Positions 35,499 through 44,949 of a DNA stretch of 64,000 nucleotides are shown in pieces. The first letter of the stretch is position 1, and each line of letters begins with the position of its first letter. The stretch spans positions 248,001 to 312,000 of the forward strand of contig JARFIW010000884.1 in assembly GCA_036346225.1 (NCBI GenBank), written 5' to 3'. This DNA is from Platerodrilus igneus (Eukaryota > Arthropoda > Insecta > Coleoptera > Lycidae). The position numbers and the translations under genes are program-made. Under the pieces are notes generated by a model. It saw only the letters and a list, made by a program, of their open reading frames with translations, was not told where the DNA came from and made no database searches.

Positions 35499-37468
35499 AT
35501 GGAATATACAAACTAGCAATTAAAGCGAGCGTTTCAAACACATCTTCTACCTGCGAGGTTAACTTAAGTGAAGATGTGCAATTGCAGATGTGGCATGAAA
35601 GGTTAGCTCATCAAAACAAACGTCATGTCAAGTCGTTTCTGCGCCTAGAGGGTATTGATGTGAATGAGGATAACGAATTCTGCAAAGGTTGTGTTTACGG
35701 TAAACAACATCGTTCATCTTATAGATCTAGGCCCAATCGCATAACTAAAGTGTGTGAACTTGTCAGTACTGATGTTTGTGGACCAATGGATGTACCTTCA
35801 CTATCTGGTAAGCGACTCTATGTGGAGTTCAAAGATGACTACTCCAAATTTCGCATGGTGTATTTTATTAAAGAAAAATCTGAAGTTATTGATCGAACTC
35901 GTGAATTTATTGCTCATGCTAAACAAAGTGGACATGTGATAAAAACAATGTTGTCAGATGGTGGTAAAGAATATGAGAATTCTGAGTACCACAAATTACT
36001 TGCTGATAATGGTATCATTTTTAGGAAATCGGCCCCGTATACTCCGGAGCAAAATGGTGCTGCTGAGCGTGAAAACCGTACCCTATGTGAATCAGCAAGA
36101 TCCATGATCCATACAAAAAATTTATCTAAAAAGCTATGGGCTGAAGCAGTAAATACTGCCATGTACGTTCTTAATCGGACAGGTAATACATCAGTTAGTG
36201 GTAAAACGCCATATGAATTGTGGTATGGAAGAAAGGCGAAATTTGACCACTTAAAGATATTTGGAACTGAATGCTATGTACATGTTCCTAAGCAAAATCG
36301 AAAGAAATTTGATAGAAAAGGAGACAAAGGTATTTTTGTTGGTTATCACGGCGATTATGACGGATATCGTGTTTATGTACCACACAAAAATCAAGTACGC
36401 ATATCAAAAGATGTCAAGTTTACAACAGAAGTGACAGTTAAACAATCAACTATTGTAAATATGCCCTCCTCTAGTTCATGGTTCCAAACTAATGCTCCTG
36501 TGGTAGTGAAATCAGATGATACATCGTTAAGCGACAACATTGCACCTATAGAGTCTAAACATCATGAAGGCACACGGCAACTGCGAAATCGTAATATGTT
36601 GAAGAAACCCGCTCGCTACTATGATGGCTGTGATGATGAAGATGAGGTTCTTATTTCCTATGATGAACCGACCAAGTATAGTGAAGCAATAGAGTCAAAT
36701 GAGTCATCACAATGGAAAAGTGCTATGGATGATGAAATGGATTCACTAAATGAAAACAAAACATGGAAACTGGTTAAGCTTCCAGAAAATCGAAAACTAG
36801 TTAAAAGTCGATGGGTTTATAAGGTCAAGGTAAATGCAGATGGAAGTATTGGTCGCTATAAAGCTCGACTTGTAGCAAAAGGGTTTACCCCGAGAGCTGG
36901 CATTGACTATGAAGAAAGTTTTAGTCCGGTAGCGTGGATGGATACAATTAGGTCACTCATTAGTATCGCAGCTGCAAAAGGTATGAAAATGCGTCAGTTT
37001 GATGTAAAAACCGCGTTCCTTTATGGAGATCTTCAGGAGGAGATTTACATGGAGCAACCTGATGGCTACAATGATGGCTCTGACCGTGTGTGTTTACTTC
37101 AAAAAGGTCTATATGGTTTGAAACAAGCTTCCCGTTGCTGGAATTCAAAATTCACATCAGTTTTATTGAAATATGGGATCAAACAAAGTATGTCTGACCC
37201 GTGTTTGTTTATAGGTTATTACAATGGTGAAAAACTGATGATAGCCATCTATGTTGATGACGGTTTAGTATTGTCTACAACCGAACAAACGGCAAAGCAG
37301 TTTCTTGAGGAGTTGAAACGAGAGTTTAAAATCACAATTGGTGAAGATTTACATTATCTCGGACTATGTATTCAGCATAATAGTGATGGTTCAATTACGA
37401 TCCATCAAAGGGTTACATTGAGCATACTCTTACAATGTTTGGAATGGATGATTGTAAGCCAGTTATGA
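35429..37468 (+). CDS. Copia integrase and reverse transcriptase
   Basis: The frame overlaps the Gag-protease end by 70 bp and lies one base back. True homology starts only at about 35490 (VNGIYKL), so the ATG at 35429 is not a natural start. Integrase: HHCC finger (HERLAHQNKRH … CKGCVYGKQH), VSTDVCGPMD, LSDGGKEYEN and PEQNGAAERENRT give the D, D and E of the active site. The RT_2-type reverse transcriptase follows: WVYKVKVNADGSI, ARLVAKGF, FDVKTAFLYGDL, LQKGLYGLKQASR, and the catalytic loop YVDD at 37250-37261. The frame ends early near 37411, where a one-base loss in a G run shifts out of the conserved thumb region. Confidence 0.93.
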   Translation: MCLCWWKVLYHTIQSNDCNRQKVNGIYKLAIKASVSNTSSTCEVNLSEDVQLQMWHERLAHQNKRHVKSFLRLEGIDVNEDNEFCKGCVYGKQHRSSYRSRPNRITKVCELVSTDVCGPMDVPSLSGKRLYVEFKDDYSKFRMVYFIKEKSEVIDRTREFIAHAKQSGHVIKTMLSDGGKEYENSEYHKLLADNGIIFRKSAPYTPEQNGAAERENRTLCESARSMIHTKNLSKKLWAEAVNTAMYVLNRTGNTSVSGKTPYELWYGRKAKFDHLKIFGTECYVHVPKQNRKKFDRKGDKGIFVGYHGDYDGYRVYVPHKNQVRISKDVKFTTEVTVKQSTIVNMPSSSSWFQTNAPVVVKSDDTSLSDNIAPIESKHHEGTRQLRNRNMLKKPARYYDGCDDEDEVLISYDEPTKYSEAIESNESSQWKSAMDDEMDSLNENKTWKLVKLPENRKLVKSRWVYKVKVNADGSIGRYKARLVAKGFTPRAGIDYEESFSPVAWMDTIRSLISIAAAKGMKMRQFDVKTAFLYGDLQEEIYMEQPDGYNDGSDRVCLLQKGLYGLKQASRCWNSKFTSVLLKYGIKQSMSDPCLFIGYYNGEKLMIAIYVDDGLVLSTTEQTAKQFLEELKREFKITIGEDLHYLGLCIQHNSDGSITIHQRVTLSILLQCLEWMIVSQL

Positions 37469-38172
37469 CTCCAATTAGTAAACCCCTGTCTTGTGACAGT
37501 GACAGTGAAGTATCTGTAGATGTTCCTTATCGACAAGTCATTGGTCGATTAATGTACTGGCTCATTGCACTCGCCCAGATATTATGTTTGCAGTGAACTA
37601 CTGGTCAAGATTTGTCGAAAAACCAACTAGTCATACGTGGATTGGTGTTAAGCGGATTCTTAGATACCTTGCAGGTACAAAGGACTATCAACTCACTTAC
37701 CGCCATGGCCATGACAAGCTTGAAATCTACAGCGATGCAGACTTCGCCAGTGATAGTGATCAGAAGTCTACCAGTGGAGTTTTGTTTAAGTATGGTGACG
37801 CAGCAATCTGCTGGATGAGCAGGAAACAATCTGATATCGCTCTATCCACAATGGAAGCGGAATTCGTGGCAAGTTGTGAAGCTGCTAAACATGCCATGTG
37901 GATCAAGCGACTTTTCTTCGAGTTAGTCAATTATGATGAAGTTCCTGTTATTAATATCGATAACCAAAGTGCAATTCAAGTTATCAAGAACCCAGAGCTG
38001 CACCGCAGTACAAAACATATTGAAATTCGTTATTTCTTCGTCGCAAAAGGTTCAAGACGGTCAACTTAAAGTATCATATGTGGAAACAAAAAATCAAGCC
38101 GCAGACGGGTTAACGAAAGGGTTGGAACGTTGCCGTTTGGTTCAAGTTAACAATCTTCTCGGATTGCTTTAA
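37411..38172 (+). CDS. Copia RT end and RNase H (frame-broken)
   Basis: Continues the polyprotein in three frames. The thumb (ending near CKPVMTPISKPLS) is followed by a one-base loss near 37557-37560. RNase H then reads DADFASDSDQKSTSG, WMSRKQSDIALSTMEAEF and INIDNQSAIQV, carrying the D-E-D active-site residues. After a further shift near 38041-38050 the last piece reads VETKNQAADGLTKGL and ends at TAA 38170-38172, 29 bp before the 3' LTR. Apart from these shifts no domain is lost. Confidence 0.88.
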
Positions 38173-38201
38173 CGATATAAAAACTAAACAATTAGGGGAA
38201 G

Positions 38202-38471
38202 TGTTGAAAATAATTGTTTATTTTAAAACCTTTGCAGGGTGCGTTTTTCTAATTTGATTATGTTGCTTGGTTTTCAAAGAAATGTTGTTGATTTTATATA
38301 CATATGTCAGTTGCAGTAATTTATAAAACATGTATGTCATAATTTAATGTTTTTCCATATTTAATATAGATTAATTTACATCGTTTCTTATTCATTGCAT
38401 CAAACCACTCTGTGATTCTAGCATTGTAGAAAACCACAAGAGTTTTCCATATTGTCTAGAAAACCACAAGA
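38202..38471 (+). repeat. 3' LTR of copia element
   Basis: A 270-bp LTR preceded by the polypurine tract AGGGGAAG and followed by the target duplication GCAAC (38472-38476). The element spans 33898-38471, 4574 bp. Confidence 0.96.
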
Positions 38472-38476
38472 GCAAC

Positions 38477-40937
38477 ATTTGCACATGCCCAGTTATTACA
38501 TTTTCCTGTAAATATGTCATTGCAAATATCACTTAAATCCATGACTGATTTGACAACCAAAAATCACGTAAATCCCATAGGTTTTAAAGTCTAGCAGCCT
38601 GTGTAGAACGGAAAATAACCGTTAAATACAAGATAAATATTTACGTTTATTAGTGAAAATTTTCTTAATCTTGCATTGGTAATAAAGAGAACATTAATAA
38701 TTATATTATACTTGATCTAGCAAATCAAGGTTATTATGTCATATGATAGCTGTCGACTAGGTTGCCAAATATTGAAAATGTGTTCAGTATTTAGATATAA
38801 ACATTCACAGATTTCTTCTATATATGGAAATACGCCTACAAACCATTTCCTAAACTAGAAATATTAGTGCCCTAATGTACCAAACTTCCTTGTTTTGTAA
38901 CAAAACAACAGAGTTCAACAAATTAGAAAAAAACTGTTTTTCATTTAAATACACTACTAATTTTTGCTACGCTGTATATGAATACTTTTAGAGATTCCAA
39001 TCATGTACCATAAAAGGTGGCTCAATAAGGTGTACACGATTTGAATTGTGCACCACTATTTTTGTCAACTACAAACCATACCAAGTAAACATACATTTTG
39101 CGCTTCAACAACGATTAGTTTGTGAAAAAATACATTTTAAGAATGAGCTATCAATCACAGTTACATTAAAAAAGCTCGTACAATATTAGGAAGACGTGAA
39201 AGCACCTACAAAGTTAACAGTTCTGAATTTAGCAAAAGCTATTAAAAAACCAGTTCTGTTTTTAGCAATACGGCAACACCAATATATCCTCAGTTGTTGG
39301 TCAAATAAAAATATTACTGCAGTTAATGAAGGTATATGAGATGATCAGACCAGACTTGGCAACAGTGCATTGTAATACCAATCGTAAAAACCAGAAAGAA
39401 TGCTCGAAAATGTAATGTCAAAGTACTATCTTTTCATACGAATTGGCATTTAGAATTTGGCTGCCTGAATTACTATTTTTGACGTCATAGTCTTGATTCT
39501 ACGGATGGAGTATAATATTATATTAAATATTATAGTATATTATATTATTTATTATATTCTATTGTATTAAATATTATATTATATTAAACAGGGCATATGA
39601 TATAATTATGAACTTACTCTCACATTGAGCGAGGTATTTTAATGCACCTGTGAGTGACATTATTGTCATTGTGACCGTTAGAAAGGGTTTGAGATTTGGA
39701 CAGTTCAAGTTTATCCTGCCATTAAATTAGAGTTTTGAGTTGTGATGTGTCAAGATGCATGTAGTTTGAAGACCAAAAAATGAAAATATTTAACATGGAA
39801 ACACTGTAAGTCTCTAGACAACCTGAAAACTATGAATAGAATGAGCTTTTCCATATATATGCCCTAATTGTACCCAAGTGCAAATTATATGCAAAAAAGC
39901 TAACATGGATTCAAGTTAGTCAATTATAGTGGTAACTTGGACCCTAATAAAAAAAAATGCTTTTTGGTAGTAAAGGTCTATAAAAAGTAAAAATACCATT
40001 GATTTATTACCTGGTTGTCTATAGATAAAGAAAATACCCTGTACAGTTGATTGTAACTCATTTTTGATTTGTGAGCTCAAGTAGTCGTGGTTATCTGCGA
40101 TGAATTTGATCCACATAACTGTTAACAACTTATTTTATTTTGTGTCCGTCAAGCACCTCTTCAGTATCTTATAAAAAAGTCACTCGAATATTGCAGTAGG
40201 TGCATTACTTACTTATTTAGAGAATTCTACAGTACGGTAACTTCTTAAAAATTCCTAGTTGGGGAAACGTTCTTATACATTTTTTTATTGTAGGTCGAAC
40301 ATGCTTAGCAAACTTTCATTTCGCAACCTTGGTCAATATTACATATTGGTCTATAATTAATAAAAAATGCAATAATTACTGACAATTTTCATAAATAAAT
40401 ACATACTAGCACAGGTTATATGCAATTTGGGCAGGTGAATATCAGTAGAATATACATCGCCCCATGTTGATTAGCTCACACATTATTTCTTATGGAAATG
40501 AAACACATTCCCAAATATAAACTTGGTCCTTCATTCAGGCATTATTACAATAAGTATTTTAGGAAATAAAACCGGAAGTGCTCAACAATTTTAAACTATC
40601 TGAATTTAAAAGTACAAGTTCTAGCAATTCTGTCAATTTGTACAAGTGCACACAATATCAAAGCAGTTTATCATAGCAGTTGGCAAAGTTATATCAATTT
40701 TAAATATCAAAAGGTATATTTTCTGTGTAACAGTGATTGTGTATTTTTAACTAACACTGACATAAACTGCCAATTTGTATGACATCATACAACTATCTTC
40801 ATAATAATTCATTACTGTATCACCAATTGATTAAGTATATGTTTAATACCTACAATAACATTTACTAAACAACGTGTAGTTGGCAGTTAGTGTGTTAGTT
40901 AGTCTTATAAATTAGGTTTTTGCAGTAAATGTTTTCT
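38477..40937. other. Intergenic stretch 3' of TBCEL
   Basis: No recognised gene or transposon domain. It includes an AT-only run at about 39510-39590 built of TATTA/ATATT words. TBCEL polyadenylation signals would lie here on the - strand; AATAAA complements occur at about 40286 and 40133, but neither is certain. Confidence 0.4.
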
Positions 40938-41048
40938 TTATACTTTTTCACGTTTATTTTTGTGTTTGTAGTCTATAATTATTTCATCACCAGAAGATAT
41001 ATTGTAACTGTATAATTGTTTGTGGGGATATCGCATTTCTTCTGGTCC
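40938..41048 (-). CDS. TBCEL: TBCEL last coding exon
   Basis: Encodes the C-terminal 36 residues of tubulin cofactor E-like, starting GPEEMRYPHKQLYSYN and SSGDEIIIDYK, then a basic tail and TAA at 40940-40938. It completes the ubiquitin-like domain and matches the mammalian ending (PEEMKY … GDKIYV) closely. The acceptor TTTTTAAG lies at 41049-41056. It joins in frame to the previous exon across a 50-nt intron. Confidence 0.95.
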   Translation of the reverse strand, partial: GPEEMRYPHKQLYSYNISSGDEIIIDYKHKNKREKV

Positions 41049-41098
41049 CTTAAAAAGAAAGGTGGTGTAAATCAAATTGAAATGTAGCAACTACTTAC

Positions 41099-41330
41099 CT
41101 GTTGGTCTCGTAAATCTTTATCAACATAAAAGCAACGCATATTAAATGCCGAAAATCCAGCAAATCCTTCTAATGTTGTTTTAAGATCACTGACTGTTCT
41201 GTAGACATCTACGGATCGAATTTCACTGTTATTACCGCATGTAAAAGTAACTTTTACCCTTTTTTCTGGTCGTAAATCTACATTTACAAGTGGATCAAGC
41301 TTACCATGAATTCTAATTAACTCAAAGTAC
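41099..41330 (-). CDS. TBCEL: TBCEL exon, linker and ubiquitin-like domain
   Basis: Encodes 77 codons plus the shared arginine codon. It begins YFELIRIHGKLDPLVNVDLR, the family signature before the ubiquitin-like domain (mammalian HELITKYGKLEPLAEVDLR), and continues through VYRTVSDLKTTLEGF and FYVDKDLRDQQ. The acceptor TTTTAG at 41331-41336 and donor CAG/GTAAGT at 41098-41093 are strong. Upstream in the gene it must be spliced across 22,044 bp to the exon at 63375-63559; the split codon AG/G is restored exactly. Confidence 0.95.
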
Positions 41331-41926
41331 CTAAAATAAATAAAAAAAGATACAAACTTCATTGTTTATAATATGAATTCAATACTGAGTGTTTAAGATA
41401 GAAACAAATATTAGATAAAATATACTCTAAGCAGTTTTTATCTCAATGTATAAACGACACATTTAAATTGGCTTAGTTACCACAGTCAGCAGATTGTATT
41501 AATGATTAAAAAGTTGTAAATTTGATGAATCCAGGTACTAACACCTTCACGGTGGGAACATGTAGGTTTGGGTATTTAGGTTTGCTGGTAAAAGTGATCA
41601 ACTAATTTTTAAATGCCACAATTTTCAGATTAATTAAATCATTGATCACAAAGCTAAAAGTGAGATTATTTCAAAATAACATCAAACTGTGGTCCAAATA
41701 TAAAATTAATAATTAAGTACTTCAAAAAGTATAAGACGGTATAACATTTCAATATATACAATAATGTATGAACTGTCACCTGACAAAATTTAATATGTAG
41801 ATATGTATCAGTATACACATTATTGCATACTTTGATACTTTACACTGTATTGTACTTTTTCAAGCATTTAGCCATTAATTTTGTAACTTCGTTTAAAAGT
41901 GATTAAACCAATCCAAACATTTAGGT

Positions 41927-42132
41927 ACACACACACACACTCACACGCACACACACGTGCACACTCACGCATGCATGCATGCACCCACATGTGCACACGC
42001 ATGCACGCACACACCCACACACATGCATGCACACACACACATGCACAACCACAGGCACATGCAAATGTGCACACATATACATGCACAAACACACGCTCAC
42101 TCATGCATGCGCGCACACACGCATGCACGCAG
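41927..42132. repeat. CA-rich / GCATGCA low-complexity block
   Basis: About 200 bp of alternating purine-pyrimidine sequence: CA dinucleotides mixed with GCATGCATGCA words. The open frames on both strands here (His/Thr/Ala-rich on +, Cys/Val/Ala-rich on -) are translation artefacts of the repeat. Confidence 0.95.
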
Positions 42133-42539
42133 TCTGAATATTGCTTCGTATGACTCCATGGATGTAATTATGACTTTTGCCCACAAGGTTTTCTCCAGGC
42201 TTTGTACCAAACTCAAGGCACATGGTAAACGTATTTCGTGTCCCAGCATAGCACATGCAGAAGTCTGTATAGAACTCTCGTGAACCGCAGATCAGTAAGT
42301 CAATAAAAATCAGTGCATGTATTGATCCCAGTCCCTTTGATATTACAAGATTACTTTGGAGAGATACTTTACCAAATGCGGTTCATGTGTTCTACCATAC
42401 CATACGATTGAGGCTGCAATGGTGTCATTCTGGTCTTTCTCATTCCCAAAAACTGACAAACTTCTAAAATAGTACTATCTCAAAATTTCTGCCCTAGTCG
42501 GCGTGCAGCTCCAACAGTATTTCAAAATGGGAGAAAAGC

Positions 42540-42850
42540 TCTTTAACTAATACGTAGGCGACGGTTGCTGTTTTCTGGTTGGGTATGGCACACCCCTAGT
42601 TTGTTTTGTGAAGTAGTCCATGGCCACCAAGATGAATTTATTTCCAGAGTCGGTTTCGAGGAATGGGTCTGCTATGTCAGTTGCCATTATCTCAAACGAG
42701 CTTCCATCGTTGTATTGTTTCATGGGCATTTTCTGGTTAGTCAATGGTGCACACAACTAACGTTTTGTGCACCATTCCCTATCGTCTTCCTTGCACAGTA
42801 AAATCTTTTGTGGACTTCCTATAGAGTTTTCTTGAGGCCGAAGTGCCCTC
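42540..42850 (-). mobile_element. Ty3/gypsy integrase scrap
   Basis: On the - strand reads CAPLTNQKMPMKQYNDGSSF, then ATDIADPF and KFILVAMDYFTK. This is the start of the gypsy integrase core, with the first catalytic D in the I-DI--PF motif and the conserved AMDYFTKW strand. Only about 80 codons remain. The family differs from the three other gypsy copies here. Confidence 0.8.
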
Positions 42851-43034
42851 CCAACGTCCCATTATGTCGATGTCTTAAAACCTCGGACATCCGGCTCTTA
42901 GGAATCACCACTTGATGCATATTCACAGATATGTCTATCTTTTCTAGAGATTGCACAAAGGTCTCGTCCCCTAACTTCATCATTCGCAAATTCACAAATA
43001 AATCTTCTATAATATGTGCATAACGCTACAGACG

Positions 43035-43119
43035 TTGAAGGAGCACCGATGGGATCGCCAGTATCACCAGTGATTGCTAATTTATTCAGAGAATATATTG
43101 AGGTGTGTGCATTAGAAAC

Positions 43120-43172
<53 letters not shown>

Positions 43173-43505
43173 CAAATTATGGCTAAGATATGTTGACCAC
43201 ACGTTTGTGATCTGGACACATGGAAGAGAACTATTCAATGGTTTCCTAGAACACCTTAACAGTATACTTCCAAGAATAAAATTTACCATAGAAGTGAAAG
43301 AGAATAACCAATTACCGTTTCTGGATGCATTAGTGAAGGAAAAGGACAACGAACAATTTAGTTACACTGTCTACAAACACCCAATTCACTTGGATAGATA
43401 CTCAAACTCCAAGTCACATCATCACTCTACTCTTTTGCAAAAACCTTATTTACTAACGGCTAAGGCGAGAAGCCGTGCATTCTCGTTTGGTTGCTCGTGG
43501 CGTTA
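43035..43505 (+). mobile_element. Penelope-like RT fragment with internal TA run
   Basis: Reads GAPMGSPVSPVIANLF at about 43045-43090 and then ALET. It is followed by a (TA)n run at 43123-43170 read as Ile-Tyr repeats, and resumes in frame at PKLWLRYVDHTFVIW. The loop has YVDH where Penelope has YVDD, so the second catalytic aspartate is lost. LPFLDALVKEKD and a YKHP--LDRYSNSKSHH segment follow, matching the thumb. It is distinct in sequence from the copy at 20-21 kb. No GIY-YIG part follows. Confidence 0.82.
43123..43170. repeat. (TA)n microsatellite inside Penelope RT
   Basis: 24 TA units lying between the conserved ALET and PKLWLRYVD blocks. Confidence 0.97.
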
Positions 43506-43509
43506 AGAT

Positions 43510-44440
43510 GGGTAGGTAGGTTACTTTCCAGATGGGAATGGCGAATTGCACTGCAGATGTGGTCTTAGTGAGTTCATTGGAGTCAGTAAACGCTGTGGCG
43601 CCCTCCTTTGTTTGTTTGTAATACGAGATAAAACAGAATTGGTACGCTCACTCTTGTGATCTCCCTTGAATTAATAATCAGAGTTAGCCGTTTTATCTTG
43701 CTAGGGCTTCCTTTTTCTACAGCCATTTACCATCCAAATAACATCGTGGGTTTATTTCAAATAAAGAAACCTTCCTTTTTGCCAACACTAGCACCCCAAA
43801 ATGGAACTGGAAAAAATTTTAGTTATACTGTATTCTTTCTACGTCAGTTGGCTCTGACAAAGTATTTGCCACTCTTACGGCAGAACGTTTTGTTTTCAAC
43901 TGTTGTAAAACAAAATTCCATAGTGATTATGTTCGTATTGATTGTAATGCAATTTACCATAAAAGCTACATGGAAGCAAATCCAATAAATTCATGAAAAT
44001 TGAGAATCATAAAGTAAGTTATTGTAACAACAAATCTATGTCCATTACAGTGGACGAATAGACACCGCTTTTGCTGAGGATTTAACGAATTAAAAGTTTA
44101 AAACGATAATCTGAAATCTGAATGCTATCCGTTAAATATATACTTATCAGCATATATATAAATCAACACAAACATCGGCCAAGAAATGATTATTAATATT
44201 AGGTACCTATTCTCAAAGTGGAAGTAAGTGGACCAATCTTAAAACAGACATTAATAGCACAAGTGATCTGTCACCTTCAAATGATTTGTAGTCCTTACCT
44301 GCCAGAAATGATGTCTTTACATCTCCGATCCTGATTTCTACTTATAGCACTTCTGACCACTCCTTGCCTTAAATTAATCGTACTTAGGGCCACAATGAAA
44401 ATATTGACACTTGAAACTTCCTCTAGATCTTCAAACAAAA
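43510..44440. other. Intronic stretch, no recognised feature
   Basis: Part of the TBCEL intron; no domain recognised on either strand. Confidence 0.4.
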
Positions 44441-44454
44441 CCGACTTACCTAAC

Positions 44455-44945
44455 ATGGTAAAAAATCAAAAGCTATTCGTTTTTGCTGACAGTTATGTTA
44501 GAAATTTTTATGCAATCTTTAATTCATTAGTTGATTGTATCAATTTTTCTATTTTTGTTGACTGCTACCCTTGATAAAGCTACAACCAACTTAAATGCTT
44601 GCACAAACGAATTTGGCAAAGACGATTATGTTATTGTTCTTGGTGGAACTAATAATCCAATAAGAGGTACAAATATTTCTCAGAATACGAAACAATTATC
44701 AGTCAGCATAACCAAAGCCACTAATCTAGTCTTGATCTGTGCCCCTTTCTGGACTAGCCGAAATGTATTGACTAAACTGTAAATATTGATTTGTGTTCTA
44801 CGCTTGTATCGACTGAAGCAAATTTTTTTCTATATTCATATAAACAACATTCTGTCTCAGAAATTCTTCTGCTCATGGGCTACATATGAAACATAGTGGC
44901 AAAAAACGTTTAGTCAAACACATTCTAGCAATTATCAATAATTTA
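44455..44945 (+). pseudogene. SGNH-hydrolase-like fragment
   Basis: From ATG 44455 the frame gives KLFVFADSYVRNF, resembling block I (GDS) of SGNH/GDSL hydrolases with A for G. In a shifted frame follow DDYVIVLGGTNN, with block III GTNN at 44645-44656, and LVLICAPFWTSRNVL. A third frame at about 44873-44905 gives HGLHMKHSGKKRLV, like block V with its catalytic histidine. Order and spacing fit one SGNH domain of about 165 codons. Such domains occur in insects as parts of retroelement or retroelement-like genes; no RT is adjacent, so that origin is inference. It could also be a decayed host gene copy. Confidence 0.6.
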
Positions 44946-44949
44946 TCTA

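Noticed and set aside
39500..39595. AT-only block as a replication origin or matrix attachment site
   Set aside because: It is simple TATTA/ATATT low complexity; nothing beyond composition supports a function.
41868..42283. Long open frames on both strands across the CA-rich block
   Set aside because: They are His/Thr/Ala and Cys/Val/Ala low-complexity translations of a simple repeat, with no conserved domain.
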